In this document: in pieces, positions 10,090 to 21,994 of the stretch
Numbering within the stretch: position 1 is the stretch's first letter
Layout: every line of letters begins with the position of its first letter
NCBI GenBank assembly: GCA_947310385.1
Contig: OX371223.1
Location: 161,998,872-162,062,871 of the forward strand
Origin: Nephrotoma appendiculata
Taxonomy: Eukaryota; Arthropoda; Insecta; Diptera; Tipulidae
DNA: 64,000 nucleotides
Direction: 5' to 3'
Translations under genes and position numbers: made by a program
The notes under the pieces: model-generated
Database searches by the model: none
Told to the model about the DNA's origin: nothing
The model's input: the letters and a program-made list of their open reading frames with translations, nothing else

Positions 10090-11833
10090 ATGTCGATTAA
10101 TACGGCTCATGCAAATAATGGAGTGTTAATCCATTCGGGGGAATAGTAAGTTCAAAACTTTTTCAAAGACAAAAGCAAAATTTACTTTCTCTTATAAAAT
10201 TTCGCTTAGATTTTTTTTCGAAATGTGTTATATAATAAAAATAAGCTGAATGGCAATTTCTGGTCTTTACGTATTTTTCTCGAACTAAGATTGTATTAAC
10301 AATGAAATTATAATCGTTAATTGTTCAATATGACGTCATTCTCGTATGTGTTCATAATACGCCATTTTAGATTAATGGTTTTTGCCTCGAATTTGATTAT
10401 AGTTTCCTTTACATAAGTGATAAATATAAGTAGGATGGTATCAGTTATTAATTGCATGATTATAATACATATTATAAAAACTATCTGGTTTTTGTATAAT
10501 ATTAATCAACAGACGTACTGACGCCGCAATGATCGATTGCCTACCACCGTTGATTTTCAATCAACGCTACCACACATCAAATCGTTGACTTTCATGAGCC
10601 GATGGTGTTTCAAATCCTTTTAAAATTTCCCTCCCAAATATACAAATTCTTTAATTTCAACCTAAAATTAAAAGAATCAAGATTTGGATGTTAAGAACCG
10701 TCCCATGACTAGAAGGAGAAACTTTGAATAGGCCCGATTAATCATTTAGATAATATTTAAATTAACTTTATATGTTTACAGCATCCTGTTATTTAGCGAC
10801 AATGTGTTAATGGAATTCCCTGGGCGTGATGAAGGCATCTTCAAGGGAACAAAGTCAGGACGGATTTATTTAACGTCCCATCGAATGATATTCAATAGTA
10901 AAACCTCAACCGAACCGTTACAATCATTCAGCTTTCCTTTTATATCGCTTAGCGACGTTGAAATCGAGCAACCAGTATTTGGAGCTAATTACATCAAAGG
11001 TAAAGTGTCAGCTCAGGAAAATGGTAATTTTCAGGGACAGGTCAAATTTAAGCTGTTGTTCAAAAGTGGAGGAGCAATCGATTTTGGTCAAGCGATGTTA
11101 CGCGCTGCCAGTATGGCACAGCGTAATGCACATAATCAAGCACCTCCACCGTATTCTCCGCCAACTGGATCATGGTATCAAGCACCACCACCTGCGTACA
11201 CTCCAAATCCCCAACAGGGTTACTATGGTTGGGTACCACCAGCATCTCAAAATTTCCCAACTGGCCCACCACCTGATGGTGTCTTTATGACTGATAATCC
11301 ACCACCATATCCCGGTATTATTCCTAGTGGATCTCCTACTAATCAACCTGGATATCCGGCACCATCATCTGGATACTCGAACGGGTACTCAGGATCCCCA
11401 CTTTCGCCTGGTGGATATGCTGGTGGATTTCAAGTTTCTCCCGGGTATTCAAACTACCCAGGTGGGCAAGGTGGCTTTCCAGGCCCACAACCAGGTGGTT
11501 ACCCTGGCGCACAACAAGGTAGTTATCCTGGTGCTCAACCAGGCGGTTATCCTGGGTCACACCCAGGTGGTTATCCAGGTCAACAACCCGGTGGATTTCC
11601 CAATGCAATGGGCTTTGCTAATGCATCACCTGCAAGTAAGTTATTATTAGCCTTGCTTTAGATTAATAATGGTTTTGATCATTTCATCTTTATTTTTAGA
11701 TTCCAAAGAAGCTGAGGCTGCACAAAGTGCATATTATGATCCAAATCAACCACAAACAGCATATGTTCCACCACCAGCGTATTATGAACCACCACCAAGT
11801 TACAATTCACTAGCCAACAAAAAATCACAATAA
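10090..11833 (+). CDS. WBP2-like GRAM-domain WW-binding protein
   Basis: Orthologue of WW domain-binding protein 2 (WBP2/WBP2NL), an adaptor whose PPxY motifs bind WW-domain proteins such as YAP/Yorkie and Nedd4 ligases. Exons are 10090-10145, 10782-11635 and 11700-11833, giving 347 residues. All junctions are GT-AG and in phase (GAATA|GTAAGT, TTTACAG|C, GCAA|GTAAGT, TTTTTAG|AT). A GRAM domain spans about residues 18-115 (VLMEFPGRDEGIFKGTKSG, TSHRMIFNSK). The remainder is proline/glycine/tyrosine rich with PPPY, PPAY and PPSY motifs (APPPYSP, NPPPYPG, EPPPSY) and a run of QPGGYPG-like repeats at about residues 225-275. This tail is longer than in vertebrate WBP2 but usual for insects. The first exon encodes the start of the GRAM fold. 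Confidence 0.9.
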
Positions 11834-12167
11834 GTCGATAACTACATACAAAATAATCTCGGCTATAACGCTGACATTCATTCAGGCCACTAAACAAAAC
11901 GGCATTCCTTTCAAATAATTGAAATACATACTAATATATTTTTGTTAATCTTATTTTTTTATCCAAATGTATAAAAAATTGTTACGGTTGTGCAATATAT
12001 TCTTTGGCGTAAATCATTTTATCGAATATCCTCAAGCGCTTGAGGAAGGTGGCGCAAAAAATGTACTACACAATATTTTGTTTAAATTCTCACAACCATA
12101 AAATTGTGAATATTTTATTATTGTATATGTATATTATTTTTAACCTATATAAAATAAATCAAAAAAT
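11834..12167. terminator. Convergent 3' region of the WBP2-like gene and TSEN34
   Basis: The two genes face each other across 334 bp. Minus-strand poly(A) signals for TSEN34 and plus-strand AATAAA-like motifs occur in the AT-rich DNA. A small hairpin, CTCAAGCGCTTGAG, lies at 12031-12044. Confidence 0.4.
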
Positions 12168-13087
12168 TTATGTTAATTTGCTTTTCCACTTAAGTTTTTG
12201 GTAAATAATTCGATTTTGATGTTGGTCTTGGTAAGCATACAGACAGATTTTATTAACATTAACACTAAGACGCACTTGCCCGATTAATAATTTTGGTTGT
12301 ACTAATGTGTCTTCGACGACATGGATTATATGAGATGCATGATAGTAAATGGGATCACCTGGATAGACTAAAAAATCACAGCCAAATGAATCACCTTCCG
12401 TAATGTAGTTATTACCTTGTTTCCATAAATCACAAAATACTCTATATTTAAGTGATTTGTCCAATCTCAGCTCATTTTGCGATACTATACGTATATGATC
12501 TAATGTAATAGGATGCTGCATAGGAATTTGTACTAAGGCATTGGATTCTTCTAGGTCAGGAATTTTATTCCGTTCGTCGTCGAGGACTATTTTCTCGGTC
12601 ACTAAACGATCGATATCATTTTGATTCATCCCTTGCTTTCGTAGTTTTGTCATTTTACCAGCTATTATTTTGCTCATATGTTTTTTTGTGGTCTCCAATT
12701 TATTTTCTTTGGCAAACTCATTCTGCTCATTGTTAATCTGTTGAATATTTTTGTGATATTCTTCTTTTCGTTTTTCATTAGGAGATAACATTAAATCGAG
12801 TTTTTCAATAAGGACAATTACTCCCATTTCTAACAACAATTGCACTTCAAACAATGAATAGATGGCTGGCAATCCAGCGGAATTAGAATTTCGAGGATGG
12901 GACGACAAGCATCCAATAAGGTTGCCTTTAATTCTAAGGTCTTTCCGCAGCTTCATGTAGTCTAACCTCAAAATTTAAATGAAAATATATGTATATTTGA
13001 CTAGAATGAATGTTATAAATTGATTTTACCTTCAGGATTAAATGTGTATGCCACATCTTTCATTAATGTTAGAGGAATTTTTGTCAT
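12168..13087 (-). CDS. Tsen34: tRNA-splicing endonuclease subunit Sen34
   Basis: Catalytic subunit of the nuclear tRNA-splicing endonuclease (TSEN), which cuts the 3' splice site of intron-containing pre-tRNAs. Exons are 13087-13030 and 12961-12168. The donor is GAAG|GTAAAA and the acceptor GGTTAG|ACTACATG, joining in phase to read through ...PE-DYMKLRKD. The protein is 283 residues. The N-terminal domain (IYSLFEVQLLLEMGV) matches the Sen34 fold. A charged linker lies in the middle, and the C-terminal tRNA_int_endo domain holds the catalytic signature: Tyr in the GGDFLVYPGDP equivalent (CDFLVYPGDP), His in YYHASHIIHV and Lys in VNVNKICLYAY. All three catalytic residues are present, so it should be active. 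A foldback transposon begins only about 95 bp upstream of the start codon. Confidence 0.9.
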
Positions 13088-13271
13088 TTTAACTATTTTT
13101 GGTAAATTTTGTACCATCACCAATCATGACAGACAGTGGATCTGTCCACTCACTAGAAAAAAACTGTTGTCGTGTGATGTAATATCATTTTCTGTGACAG
13201 CAAAATATTGATCCCGGATCAATAATATGACGTCCTTTTTGATCCAACATGGCTTCTTGTTTACATTTTCT

Positions 13272-13911
13272 CAAAGAAGTTAAATGTACAGAATGAGTCT
13301 AAGCAACTGTCAAGTGTCACAAATTCGGAGGGTAAAAGAGAAAGCATCTAAATCAACGGGATTACAACAACAAGAAACCAATATATGCACCCCACGCCAA
13401 CAACCAAAATTGTTTTCTTAATTTTTTCTGATTTTTAACATAAAGTAAAGATAAATTTATCACAAATCACTTGTTTCTTAGCACAATTTACATTTTATTT
13501 TATATAAACACTTGGTAAATTTGCTGGTGGTAAGATATTCCTTCTTGAAATGTTTTAGGCGTATTTTCGCATTTTTTCACGATGCACTTCATTTTGTACA
13601 AAAGTCTGTATTTTTTGTTATTACATAATACACCACTATATAAACAAATGACTATTTCATAAAGTTTGTATTATTTTGATGAATTATAATTGATAATTTT
13701 AAAAATTTATAATTTATAATTTTACTGCGCAAAATTAACACGTCACTTCATACAACAACACAAATCGGTTTAACGGGTGCATATAGCGAAATATGAGTAA
13801 ACCATATGGATTTTTTATATAACCATCCTATTCTGGCTTGTGACAGATGAGATAGCAAATTTTATATGGGTAAAATATTGTCACCTATTCCTCAGTATTT
13901 TAACTTCCTTG
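13272..13911 (+). mobile_element. hAT-type MITE inserted in the foldback arm
   Basis: The ends CAAAGAAGTTAAA and (reverse complement) CAAGGAAGTTAAA are TIRs of the hAT CARNG type. The 8-bp CATTTTCT flanks both sides (13264-13271, 13912-13919) and fits hAT. The intact opposite arm of the foldback shows the uninterrupted sequence. Internal landmarks are AATTCGGAGGGTAAAAGAGA near the left end and TATATAACCATCCT near the right end. Related copies lie at 21303-21958, 37007-37501 and 37507-38304. Confidence 0.75.
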
Positions 13912-14006
13912 CATTTTCTTTTTATTTTTTGATCCCGGATCAATTAAAAAATTCAAAAAATTTGTTGGATTTTTTTGACGTTTACTCACACAATATGTGT
14001 GAGTAA

Positions 14007-14416
14007 AGGTCGAGGCACATAGTTTCCGATCCGTTCCGACTTTTAAGTTGAATATGTCAAAATGTATGGAAAACCGAAAACATGCTCACAATGTTAAGTT
14101 TAAGGCGGAACCGAACCGAAACAGTTGAACAAATTTCAATAAAAACTTAAACTATAACCTCAAATTATTTATTTTGGCGTTTATCGTTATCGTTAGTTTG
14201 TCAATGTGTATATCTTCACTCATTATTAAATCAATTGATATGATATTATAAATAATTGATTGAATTGAAACAATATTGTGAGAAATAAAAAAAATCGATT
14301 TATCAAACAACACAAAAACAACTAAAAACGAAACGAAAGCTATGTGCGTGCGAATTATAAAAACTTATTGAAAACGAAACGAATCGGAATGGAACGAAAA
14401 CTATGTGTCTCGACCT
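14007..14416 (+). mobile_element. 410-bp MITE (AGGTCGAGGCACATAG family), copy 1
   Basis: TIRs AGGTCGAGGCACATAGTTT and AAACTATGTGTCTCGACCT, with TAA outside both ends (14004-14006, 14417-14419). The core carries A-rich leader and GAAACGAAAGCTATGTGCGT. It is inserted precisely at the TAA in the centre of the foldback palindrome. Copy 2 at 33913-34322 has the same length and about 95% identity by eye. The TWA duplication indicates a PIF/Harbinger-type element. Confidence 0.85.
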
Positions 14417-14573
14417 TAAACGTCAAAAAAAACAAAAAAAAATTGGATTTTTTAATTGATCCGGGATCAAAAAATAAAAAGACAAAAAATGTAGACAGAA
14501 GCCATGTTGGATCAAAAATGACGTCATATTATTGATTCGGGATCAATATTTTGCTGTCACAGAAAATGATATA

Positions 14574-15627
14574 AGAAATGTCAAATAGAGTGCGTTCTCA
14601 TCTGAGCGAAACCCAAAGAAACCCATCCAGCGAAACCCAAAGTACTTTTCGTTCAGTTTCGTTAAATTTGAATTGTCATTTAGCAATCCGTAACAAGAGC
14701 GAAAATTATCGCTCAAACTGAAGGAAACTTCAAAATTGAATACAATTCTAATATAAAAATAATTCTAATATAAATGTCATACCATCGTGGCATGGTTGAT
14801 TTGTAATTTATCAATAATTTATTTATAAATAGATATTATCTATTCAATTTGTTCTGCCGTTTTGTAGGATGTATAGTAAATTGAAATTTAAAAATTCAAT
14901 TGACAATAATCGTGTTACAGATTCGTTGGTCAAACTGTCAAAGATTCTGTAATAAAACATTTTCGTTAAATTCTGTAAGGTTTCGTTACTGACTCTTACA
15001 GACTCGCTGGTTATAGCTTTACTTTGTAATTATGTATTTGCCATATAATTACTAACTGCCATAAAATTACTAAATTAGTAATTATATGATATTATGTTTC
15101 GGAAATACATTCACGTAAAAAAATGTTTAAAGGGAAAAATTGAAAAAACAATATCTGGTGAGTGTGTTTTGTTTGTTATTACATAAACATGATTCAAAAG
15201 TGCATTTCGATCAGGATTTTTGATTTAATTTTTATGTTTCATTATTGTTTTAGCCTTTTTATGTATGAATGAGGAGTGGCTACACATATTTGATCTTCAA
15301 ATCTATTTTGTTTTTTGTTGTTTGTAAAAACATAAACGAGAAATCTAGAACAAATGTGTCATATTTGATTTCTATTGGCCGTATACAAATACTATCTATT
15401 GGCCGTATACAAATAGGAGTTAAAAGGTGACATTACTGCGTGTATGGCCGATTATTGTACGGCTTATAGAATATGATTGTGTTTGGTTTTGATGGAGGAT
15501 ATACGATATACAATGAAGAAAAAAATCTGGGCGGAAAAAGGTTAAGGCGTACATTTTTAATGTTCATTTAAAGATGTCTCTGTACCGCTAATTGCAATCG
15601 CTGTCAGTGTCAAAAAACCAAACAAAC
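14574..15627. other. Upstream region of the first zinc-finger gene
   Basis: Contains a short direct repeat AGCGAAACCCAAAG (14606-14650) and a 19-bp tandem repeat TATTGGCCGTATACAAAT (about 15374-15415). No coding is seen. The promoter of the zinc-finger gene must be within or near it. Confidence 0.4.
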
Positions 15628-17102
15628 ATGACAGTCTTTACATTAAACCAAAAAATATTTATTGTAAAACGTTTTTATCAATCAGGGAATTCTATAAAAA
15701 AAGTTCAAAGCGAATTTCCAACCAACTTTATTACAACGGGACCCCCAACGTGTGAAAATATTAACGAATTAATCAATTTGTTTGAAGAATTTGGGAATGT
15801 TTGTGATTGTGAATGTATTCGGAAAGGGAACTCCGATTTAAACGCGGTAAATATCTGTTAAATTGTTTGAATTTCACATAAATAACATAATCGTGAATTT
15901 TTAAGATCGCCGAACCAAATATATGCGAATTTAAATCGGAAGAATTTGAGATAAAATTAGAAAATGTTGGTTTGGATGAAAATCTTATTGAAGACCCATC
16001 ACAAAGATCAGACGTTTATAAAAACAATTCAATTCAACAGACGAGTGCCGCAGAGAAAAATAACGGGTCTCATAAAGAAATTTCTAGTAAGAAGTTGAAA
16101 ACCCGCCGCGATGGTTTGCGAGGCAAACAATGTGACCGTAAGTTTACTCGACTCGGTCGTGTCCATACACATTTGGAGAGGCATGAAAATCAATGCAAAA
16201 TAAATGAAAATGCGGGACAGCAATTTAATAATGCTATTGAGAATGAAATAGGGCTTGCAGATTGTAACGAGAAATTTCAAAATGACGAAACCCAAAAATT
16301 GTCAGCTTCTGAAGAATCGGGGGAAGATGAAAATACATATGAACAAACGAGTGACATAGAAGATACTGTCGATTCTGAAAGAAGCGTTTCAAACAAAAAT
16401 TCTAATAAAAAAACAATTAGGATTCGTGAAGATTTAAAATGTAAACAGTGCAACGCTCAATTTACTCGGCGCGATCGTTATCGAGCTCATTTGAAAAAAC
16501 ATGAACACGAATGCAAAATGTGTGGCAAACGGCCGCGTAATCTGGAACAACACATGCGTTATCACACGGGTGAGAAAGGATTCGTCTGCTACGTATGCGG
16601 TCTACAATGTTTAAAATCTGACCAATTACAATCTCATATGCGATCACACCAAGAGGAACGGCCTTTTGCTTGCTCTACGTGCAATAAAAGCTTTAAATCA
16701 AAACAAGATATGAATCGACATGTTAAATCTCATACGCCATATGATAAGCGACCAATTCAGTGTGAGTTTTGCCAAAAACGCTTTTGTTTCAAACGGGAAT
16801 ATAATGTACATAAGAAAAGGCACACGGGCGAAAAACCTTACTTCTGTGAAGAATGTGGATTGGGATTTACTACTAGTTGGTCACTCAAAATGCACACGCG
16901 AACACATACTGGTGAACAACCTTTTATGTGTAATTATTGTGATAAGGCATTTAGTCGATCAGGCAGTTTAAATATTCATGTACGAATACACACTGGTGAA
17001 AAGCCATACAGCTGCAGGATTTGCAGTAAAACATTTTATGATGCTGGTTCACGGGGTGTTCATGAAAATAAACATAAAGTAAGAAATGCTAAAACAATGT
17101 AA
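15628..17102 (+). CDS. C2H2 zinc-finger protein with N-terminal transposase-like HTH (copy 1)
   Basis: Probable nuclear DNA-binding protein. Exons are 15628-15846 and 15906-17102, joined phase 0 (AACGCG|GTAAAT, TTTTAAG|ATC), giving 471 residues. ATG 15628 has an AAAC context. Exon 1 encodes TLNQKIFIVKRFYQSGNSI, matching the short helix-turn-helix of insect transposon origin (DUF4817 type). An acidic linker follows, with one degenerate finger (about residue 125, first Cys missing) and then eight fingers from about residue 252 to 465. They include KCKQCNAQF, a short one (ECKMCGKR), and TGEKPY-linked fingers at the end. It has no ZAD or SCAN domain. Its neighbour at 22672-24206 has the same exon plan and the same order of finger types, including the short second finger. 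The pair is therefore a tandem duplication. Confidence 0.88.
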
Positions 17103-19190
17103 TGCATGTACTCCCTCTAGTACTTATATTAAAGCTATATCACAGAATATAGAATACTTTATAATATATGGCTATATAATAGAATTTATAATCACCAGCT
17201 ACGTAGCAATGTTAATTTATACCATCTTTTTTAATTGCCGATTCTAATTTTTAAATTTAAAGTCCCTACACGCGATCTGTGCATGTGCAAATTTTAGCGA
17301 ATAAAAAATATCGATTTCTAGAAAAAATCCGCCTTTGATTTTATTGGCCGTTTAACACTGTGCTTCTTTGAAGCACTGCTTTGCGCTTCAAAATAAGTCA
17401 TACATTTTTTATTGCTATTTTAAGGCCCGAAATTATGAACGAGGATAAATCACAAAAAATCCAAAAGCAATGATTATTGGCCCTATTCCATGGAAAAAAT
17501 CTGCTGTCAGTAGCAATAAAAACGAGAAAAAAATATAGATTTTGCTGGTTGTGTACGAAACAAAACATGTCAGTAAAATTTTACTGAGAGAATAGTTGTG
17601 ATGGCAGTAGTTTGCTGCCATAATACTGCTAATGTAACAGCACATACCCAAAAGATTTCCTTATGACACAGAGCATCCCCAATGCAAAATAATTTTTCCT
17701 TTAACTTTTTCTTTATGAAGAGCATACCCAATGAATAGGGAAAAGTCAAAGTAAAGCTAACTTCATTTTACAAAATTATTTTTTGTTTACCTGTTATTTT
17801 ATATTATATGTATTATATATTATTTATTACTTTTTCACAGGACACAAAATACAACACTAATTGTTAAAAGACAAATATGCATTGAATATTTTTTAATTTG
17901 TGACAAGCAGAAAAACAACAACAACCAATTTTGCAAATGCGGTTTACTTCATTGTATTTCTCATAAGGAAAAAGTTAAAAGTTTGATAACATTTTTCATA
18001 AGGAAATCACCAACCTAACAAAAAAAATTGTTTTTTTTTTCTCAAAATTTTTTTCATACTTTTCTGTAAGGAAAAAGTTATAGGAATTTCATTGGGAATG
18101 CTATAGCTGTGTTGCTTTCAAAAGATTACAACAACAATTGCATTGTATTCAAGCCAATTGTTTTAGAATGTTAAGAAAAAAAATTTTAGGATTAGGGGAA
18201 ATAAAATCATTTTATGGTTATGGTGTTTACCGCAAGGCGTTATTTTTTCTATTTTTCTCGAAAAATTTATCTTGTAGAATAATTTAGCATTTGTTATTTG
18301 ATAGCAAAATACCGAATTTAATTTGTTCTATTTCATAAAATAAAAAAATCTAAAATAAATATTAAGAAAAGGAACCAACACAGAAAAATTAAAACGCATT
18401 AAAAAATTAAAGCCAAAAGTTGTTGCTTTCACATTTCTTAGCTAAGCTAAGCGGATTAGCGAAAGCAACACTACATATGTTACTTACAGAAAAGTATGAA
18501 AAAAAAAACTTGAGAAAAAAAAAGTTTTTTTCAAGTTTTTTTTTTCATAGTTTCATAGTTTTCATAGTTTTTTCAAAGTCGTAAGGAGTTCTATTGAGTA
18601 TGCGCTGTAAATTGGAGTATTTTTTATGGCAGTATTTTTCACACATCTATAAAAAATGTATGTAAAGAAAAGAAATTTTTCTCACACTCATACAAAATAA
18701 ATCGATCGCCATTTTTATAGTCAAATGTCGATTTATATTTTTTTTTTTTGAAATTTGTTAACGTTAGTGGTTTTTTGTGGTACAACAGAATCAACTTAAA
18801 TATAAGTCCTGCTAACTCAACACATATGAAATAAACAATAACTAAGTAAAGAAGTATTGGATTTTTTTTTCCATAGTAATTTTTTTTAAATAACTAAATA
18901 TAAGTGTATTAGTGCAGAAACAAAACAAAATGAAGAAAAATATCAAATTTACGTTGCATTGTTAGTGTAACCAACACACTATTTGTTAGTTTTTTTTAAA
19001 TAAGTATATGTCAATGAGAAGAGTAAGCAGGCTAGGAACCAACCACAAAAGAACCCCGCACAAATCTTATGGAAATTGGCTCCCGGTCAAATTGGCTGAA
19101 ATTTGAATATGTTGTTCGTTTCGGCATCCTGAGCAAAAGTATCAATGGGCACAAAGTTCAATTTTGCTTATTTTGGCCCCTACGGAGCTC
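17103..19190. repeat. AT-rich intergenic repeat cluster
   Basis: Three repeat units can be made out. (1) 17461-17650 starts CCATGGAAAAAATCTGCTGTCAG and is related to 39405-39958 and 36360-36430. (2) 17670-18110 is an inverted pair with GCATCCCCAATG / CATTGGGAATGC ends and a TTCCTTTAACTTTTTC inner part. Its right arm is found again, inverted, at 36705-36805. (3) 18105-18475 has GTGTTGCTTTC / GAAAGCAACAC ends. 18500-18590 is a hairpin of A and T runs. 18676-18780 matches 39601-39720 in the opposite orientation. No coding is present. Confidence 0.5.
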
Positions 19191-19199
19191 CAAAGCTCC

Positions 19200-21302
19200 A
19201 TAAATTGACCATTATTTACTACTTAAAAAGGCAATTGTTCGCTGCATTAAAAAAGAAGTACCCGGAAGAAGTCTGCAGACGACGAACGATATAAACATTG
19301 CTATGGAAAACTTTAATGATCTACTAGTCAACGCAGCTATTTCGGCCTCGCATAAACCGAAGAGCAAACATACAAGACACACCATAACATCCGCTGAAAT
19401 AGAAAAAATGTTAACAGAGAAACGTTGCTTAAGACGTATCTGGCAAATTAATCGATCACCAGATGCTAAACATAACTTTAATCAAGCATAAAGAAAACTA
19501 CAAAGTCTACTACAAAAAAATAAGATGGATTATATGCAAAATTATCTTAAAGAACTATCTCCCCATTCGGACACAAACTATTCATTATGGAAGGCCACTA
19601 AATACCTTAAACGGCCTCAGCAACCTAATCCGCCAATTCGTCTTTCAAACGGTGAATGGGCTAGAAGTGATGAAGAAAAAGCTAAAGCCTTTGCTGATCA
19701 TCTCGAAAATGTATTCACTCCAAACCTTGGATTATCAGTGGTTCAAACAGAAAATATAGCAATTAGAACTGTGAGGAAATTTAAGATAAAGAAACCACTG
19801 GTAAAGTTTATTATTGCACATCAAATTCAATTAAAGAAAGCCCCTGGGTATGATCAAATTACAGGTGAAATGCTTAAACAACTGCCTGAGTGTGCCTTTG
19901 GACGACTGGCTCAAATATTCAATTCAATTTACGAATCAGGATATATACCTGAGTGCTGGAAATTATCAACTATAAAAATGATCCCGAAGCCTGGCAAGGA
20001 TCCTACCAAAGTCTCGTCATATAGACCAATAAGCCTACTACTAATCGTCTCGAAAGTATTCGAAAAAACTATTATCGAAAATATTAAACCGGAACTACGA
20101 AATATCATCCCTAGTCATCAATTTGGTTTCAGAGCGAAGCATGGAACCATTGAGCAAGTTCACCGAGTAGCTACTGAAATAACGTCAGCATACGAAGATA
20201 AAAAATACTGCTCCGCCGTATTCTTGGATGTTGCCCAAGCATTCGATAAAGTTTGACACGAGGGTCTGCTTCATAAAATAAATCTTAAATTTCCAGAAAT
20301 TTACCAACTTATGAAGTCGTGTTTGTCAAATCGCAGATATTATGTCAAATACAACACCTCTAAATCGAACGAGAAAAACATTCTGGCTGGAGTACCTTAA
20401 GGTAGTGTGCTTGGCCCAACGTTATATTTAATTTTCACTTCAGATCTACCAACGTCTTCGCAAATTCTGACGTCTACTTTCGCAGATGATACGGCAATCG
20501 TATGTAGCCATAAAAATCCAGAAACGGCGTCCGAAATTCTGCAACAACATATTTATGACATCGAAATATAGCTAAAGAAATGGAAGATAAAGGTCGATGA
20601 AGAGAAATCGACCCACGTAACATTCACTTTAAATAAGCTTACTTGTCCGCCTGTCACAATGAACGGAATACCAATCCCTCAATCAAATGGAGCAAAATAT
20701 CTAGGCATCCATCTAGATCGACGGTTAACTTGGCGAAAACATATTGAAATGAAATGAGACCATATCAAATTAAAAATTGATAAAATGCATTGGTTGATGG
20801 GGAAATATTCAACTATTGACCTAGAATACAAACTTCTTCTGTATAATACAATGATTAAACCAAATTGGTCGTATGGTTTCAATTATGGCAATCAACCTCA
20901 AATTCGAATATCGACATTTTCCAACGAATACAGTCAAAAATTCTGAAAATGATTACAGGAGCACCCTGGTTCGTAAAAAACAAAAATATACATAAGGACC
21001 TTAGCATCCTAACTGTAAAAGATGAATTGAAAAAGATGCGGATCAGCTATGCAGGGAAACTGGTATCTCATCCGAATTTGCTGGCGCGAAACCTACAAAA
21101 TATACCTATGTCTTCGCGATTAAAGAAGAAAACGGTGGCTGTAATAGCATAAATTAATAAATAATTAAGTTTACTTATTGAACAAAAGTGGATTCTGCTC
21201 CGGCAGATTTACATAATTACCTTAGTTTTTAAGATTTGAAAACTTATTGTTATTTTCATGTTTTGAAAGATTCAATAAATAAAGATAATTGTTAAAAAAA
21301 AA
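19200..21302 (+). pseudogene. Jockey-like non-LTR retrotransposon, 5' truncated, broken
   Basis: Relic of a Jockey-clade LINE. Frames from 19303 to 21152 give the region before the reverse transcriptase and then the RT itself: KMIPKPGKDPTKVSSYRPIS, FGFRAKHGTIEQVHR, VFLDVAQAFDKV (first catalytic Asp), GVP-GSVLGPTLY, TFADDTAIVCS (the ADD motif) and YLGIHLDRRLTW. Stop codons or frame breaks occur near 19489, 20254, 20398, 20569 and 20757, so it is inactive. The endonuclease domain is missing. The 3' end has AATAAA-like AATAAATAAAG and an A tail at 21294-21302, directly abutting the interior of a hAT-type MITE. This shows that the LINE inserted into that MITE. Confidence 0.85.
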
Positions 21303-21958
21303 TATGGTGGACTCAGATGTCAAAGAAAAAACTAACCGAACAAGTTTTTGTTGTTATAAAAAAAGTAACGCGCTAAATTTTGTGTTCTTAAAAAATCGTG
21401 ATATTATTAATTAAAATAAATAAAATATTATAAAACAGTTAGTGAATCGTGTACTAGTGCACCGTTTGTGAATAAATATTGAAAACTTTAAACATTGGAA
21501 TATTGAAATGAAGTGTCTTGTGAAATGTTGCCAAAATACGCATCGACAAATTCGAAAAAGAATTTCTTATCTATAAGTATTTATAAAAAATAAAATGTAA
21601 ATTATGTTAAAAGCAAAGTGATTTGTGATAAAATTATCCTTAATTTAAGTTATAAATTAAAAAAATCTAAAAACGAATTTTGGTTGTTGTTGAACCATTT
21701 CTTTTTGTAAACATAATAGAATCATCGCATTTTTCTTATTATACGTATTTTTCCATAATTACTTTTTATTTTGGAATACCATAAGTACAATTTTTTACCG
21801 AAAATAAAAACAATTAATGCGTACTATTTTGGAATAAAAATAATTTTGAATTTGTGTAGTTTTTAATTTCGATCTAACAAATTCTAAATACGACCCATTG
21901 ATTTATATTATGCTTTCTCTTTTAACCTCCGAATTTGACTCACTTGACAGCTGCTTTG
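21303..21958 (-). mobile_element. hAT-type MITE copy, one end lost at the LINE insertion
   Basis: This is the reverse complement of the sequence at 37507-38170, sharing the TCAAATTCGGAGG end, GGGTCGTATTTAGAATTTGTT and the CGGTTAG...CACCATAT end. The intact terminus reads CAAAGCAGCTGTCAAG on the minus strand and ends at 21958. The other terminus is replaced by the LINE poly(A) tail at 21302. Confidence 0.7.
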
Positions 21959-21994
21959 TATGTATTCTTTTTAATTTATTCTAATTCTATGGTT

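Larger units (their letters stand above)
13182..14573. mobile_element. Long foldback (palindromic) element, interrupted twice
   Basis: The arms read ATCATTTTCTGTGACAGCAA at 13184 and its reverse complement near 14550-14571. Both arms share ATTGATCCCGGATCAAT, ATGACGTC, TTGATCCAACATGGCTTCT and a second GATCCCGGATCAATT. The arms meet at TTGACGTTTACTCACAC / GTGTGAGTAAACGTCAA around 13976-14425. Removing the hAT-type MITE (13272-13911) and the 410-bp MITE (14007-14416) leaves an almost perfect inverted repeat of about 330 bp with hardly any spacer. There is no coding. It sits in the promoter-proximal region of TSEN34. Confidence 0.75.

Noticed and set aside
10501..10620. Possible extra exon in the first WBP2 intron (GC-richer, short inverted repeat TTGATTTTCAATCAA)
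   Set aside because: No open frame with matching splice phases. The known exons already join in phase.
11060..11608. Long overlapping frames on both strands (11060-11272, 11339-11608, 11327-11650)
   Set aside because: Shadows of the repetitive Pro/Gly/Tyr coding region of the WBP2-like gene.
14344..14535. 63-codon frame
   Set aside because: Lies across the right end of a MITE and the foldback arm. Lysine-rich because of A runs.
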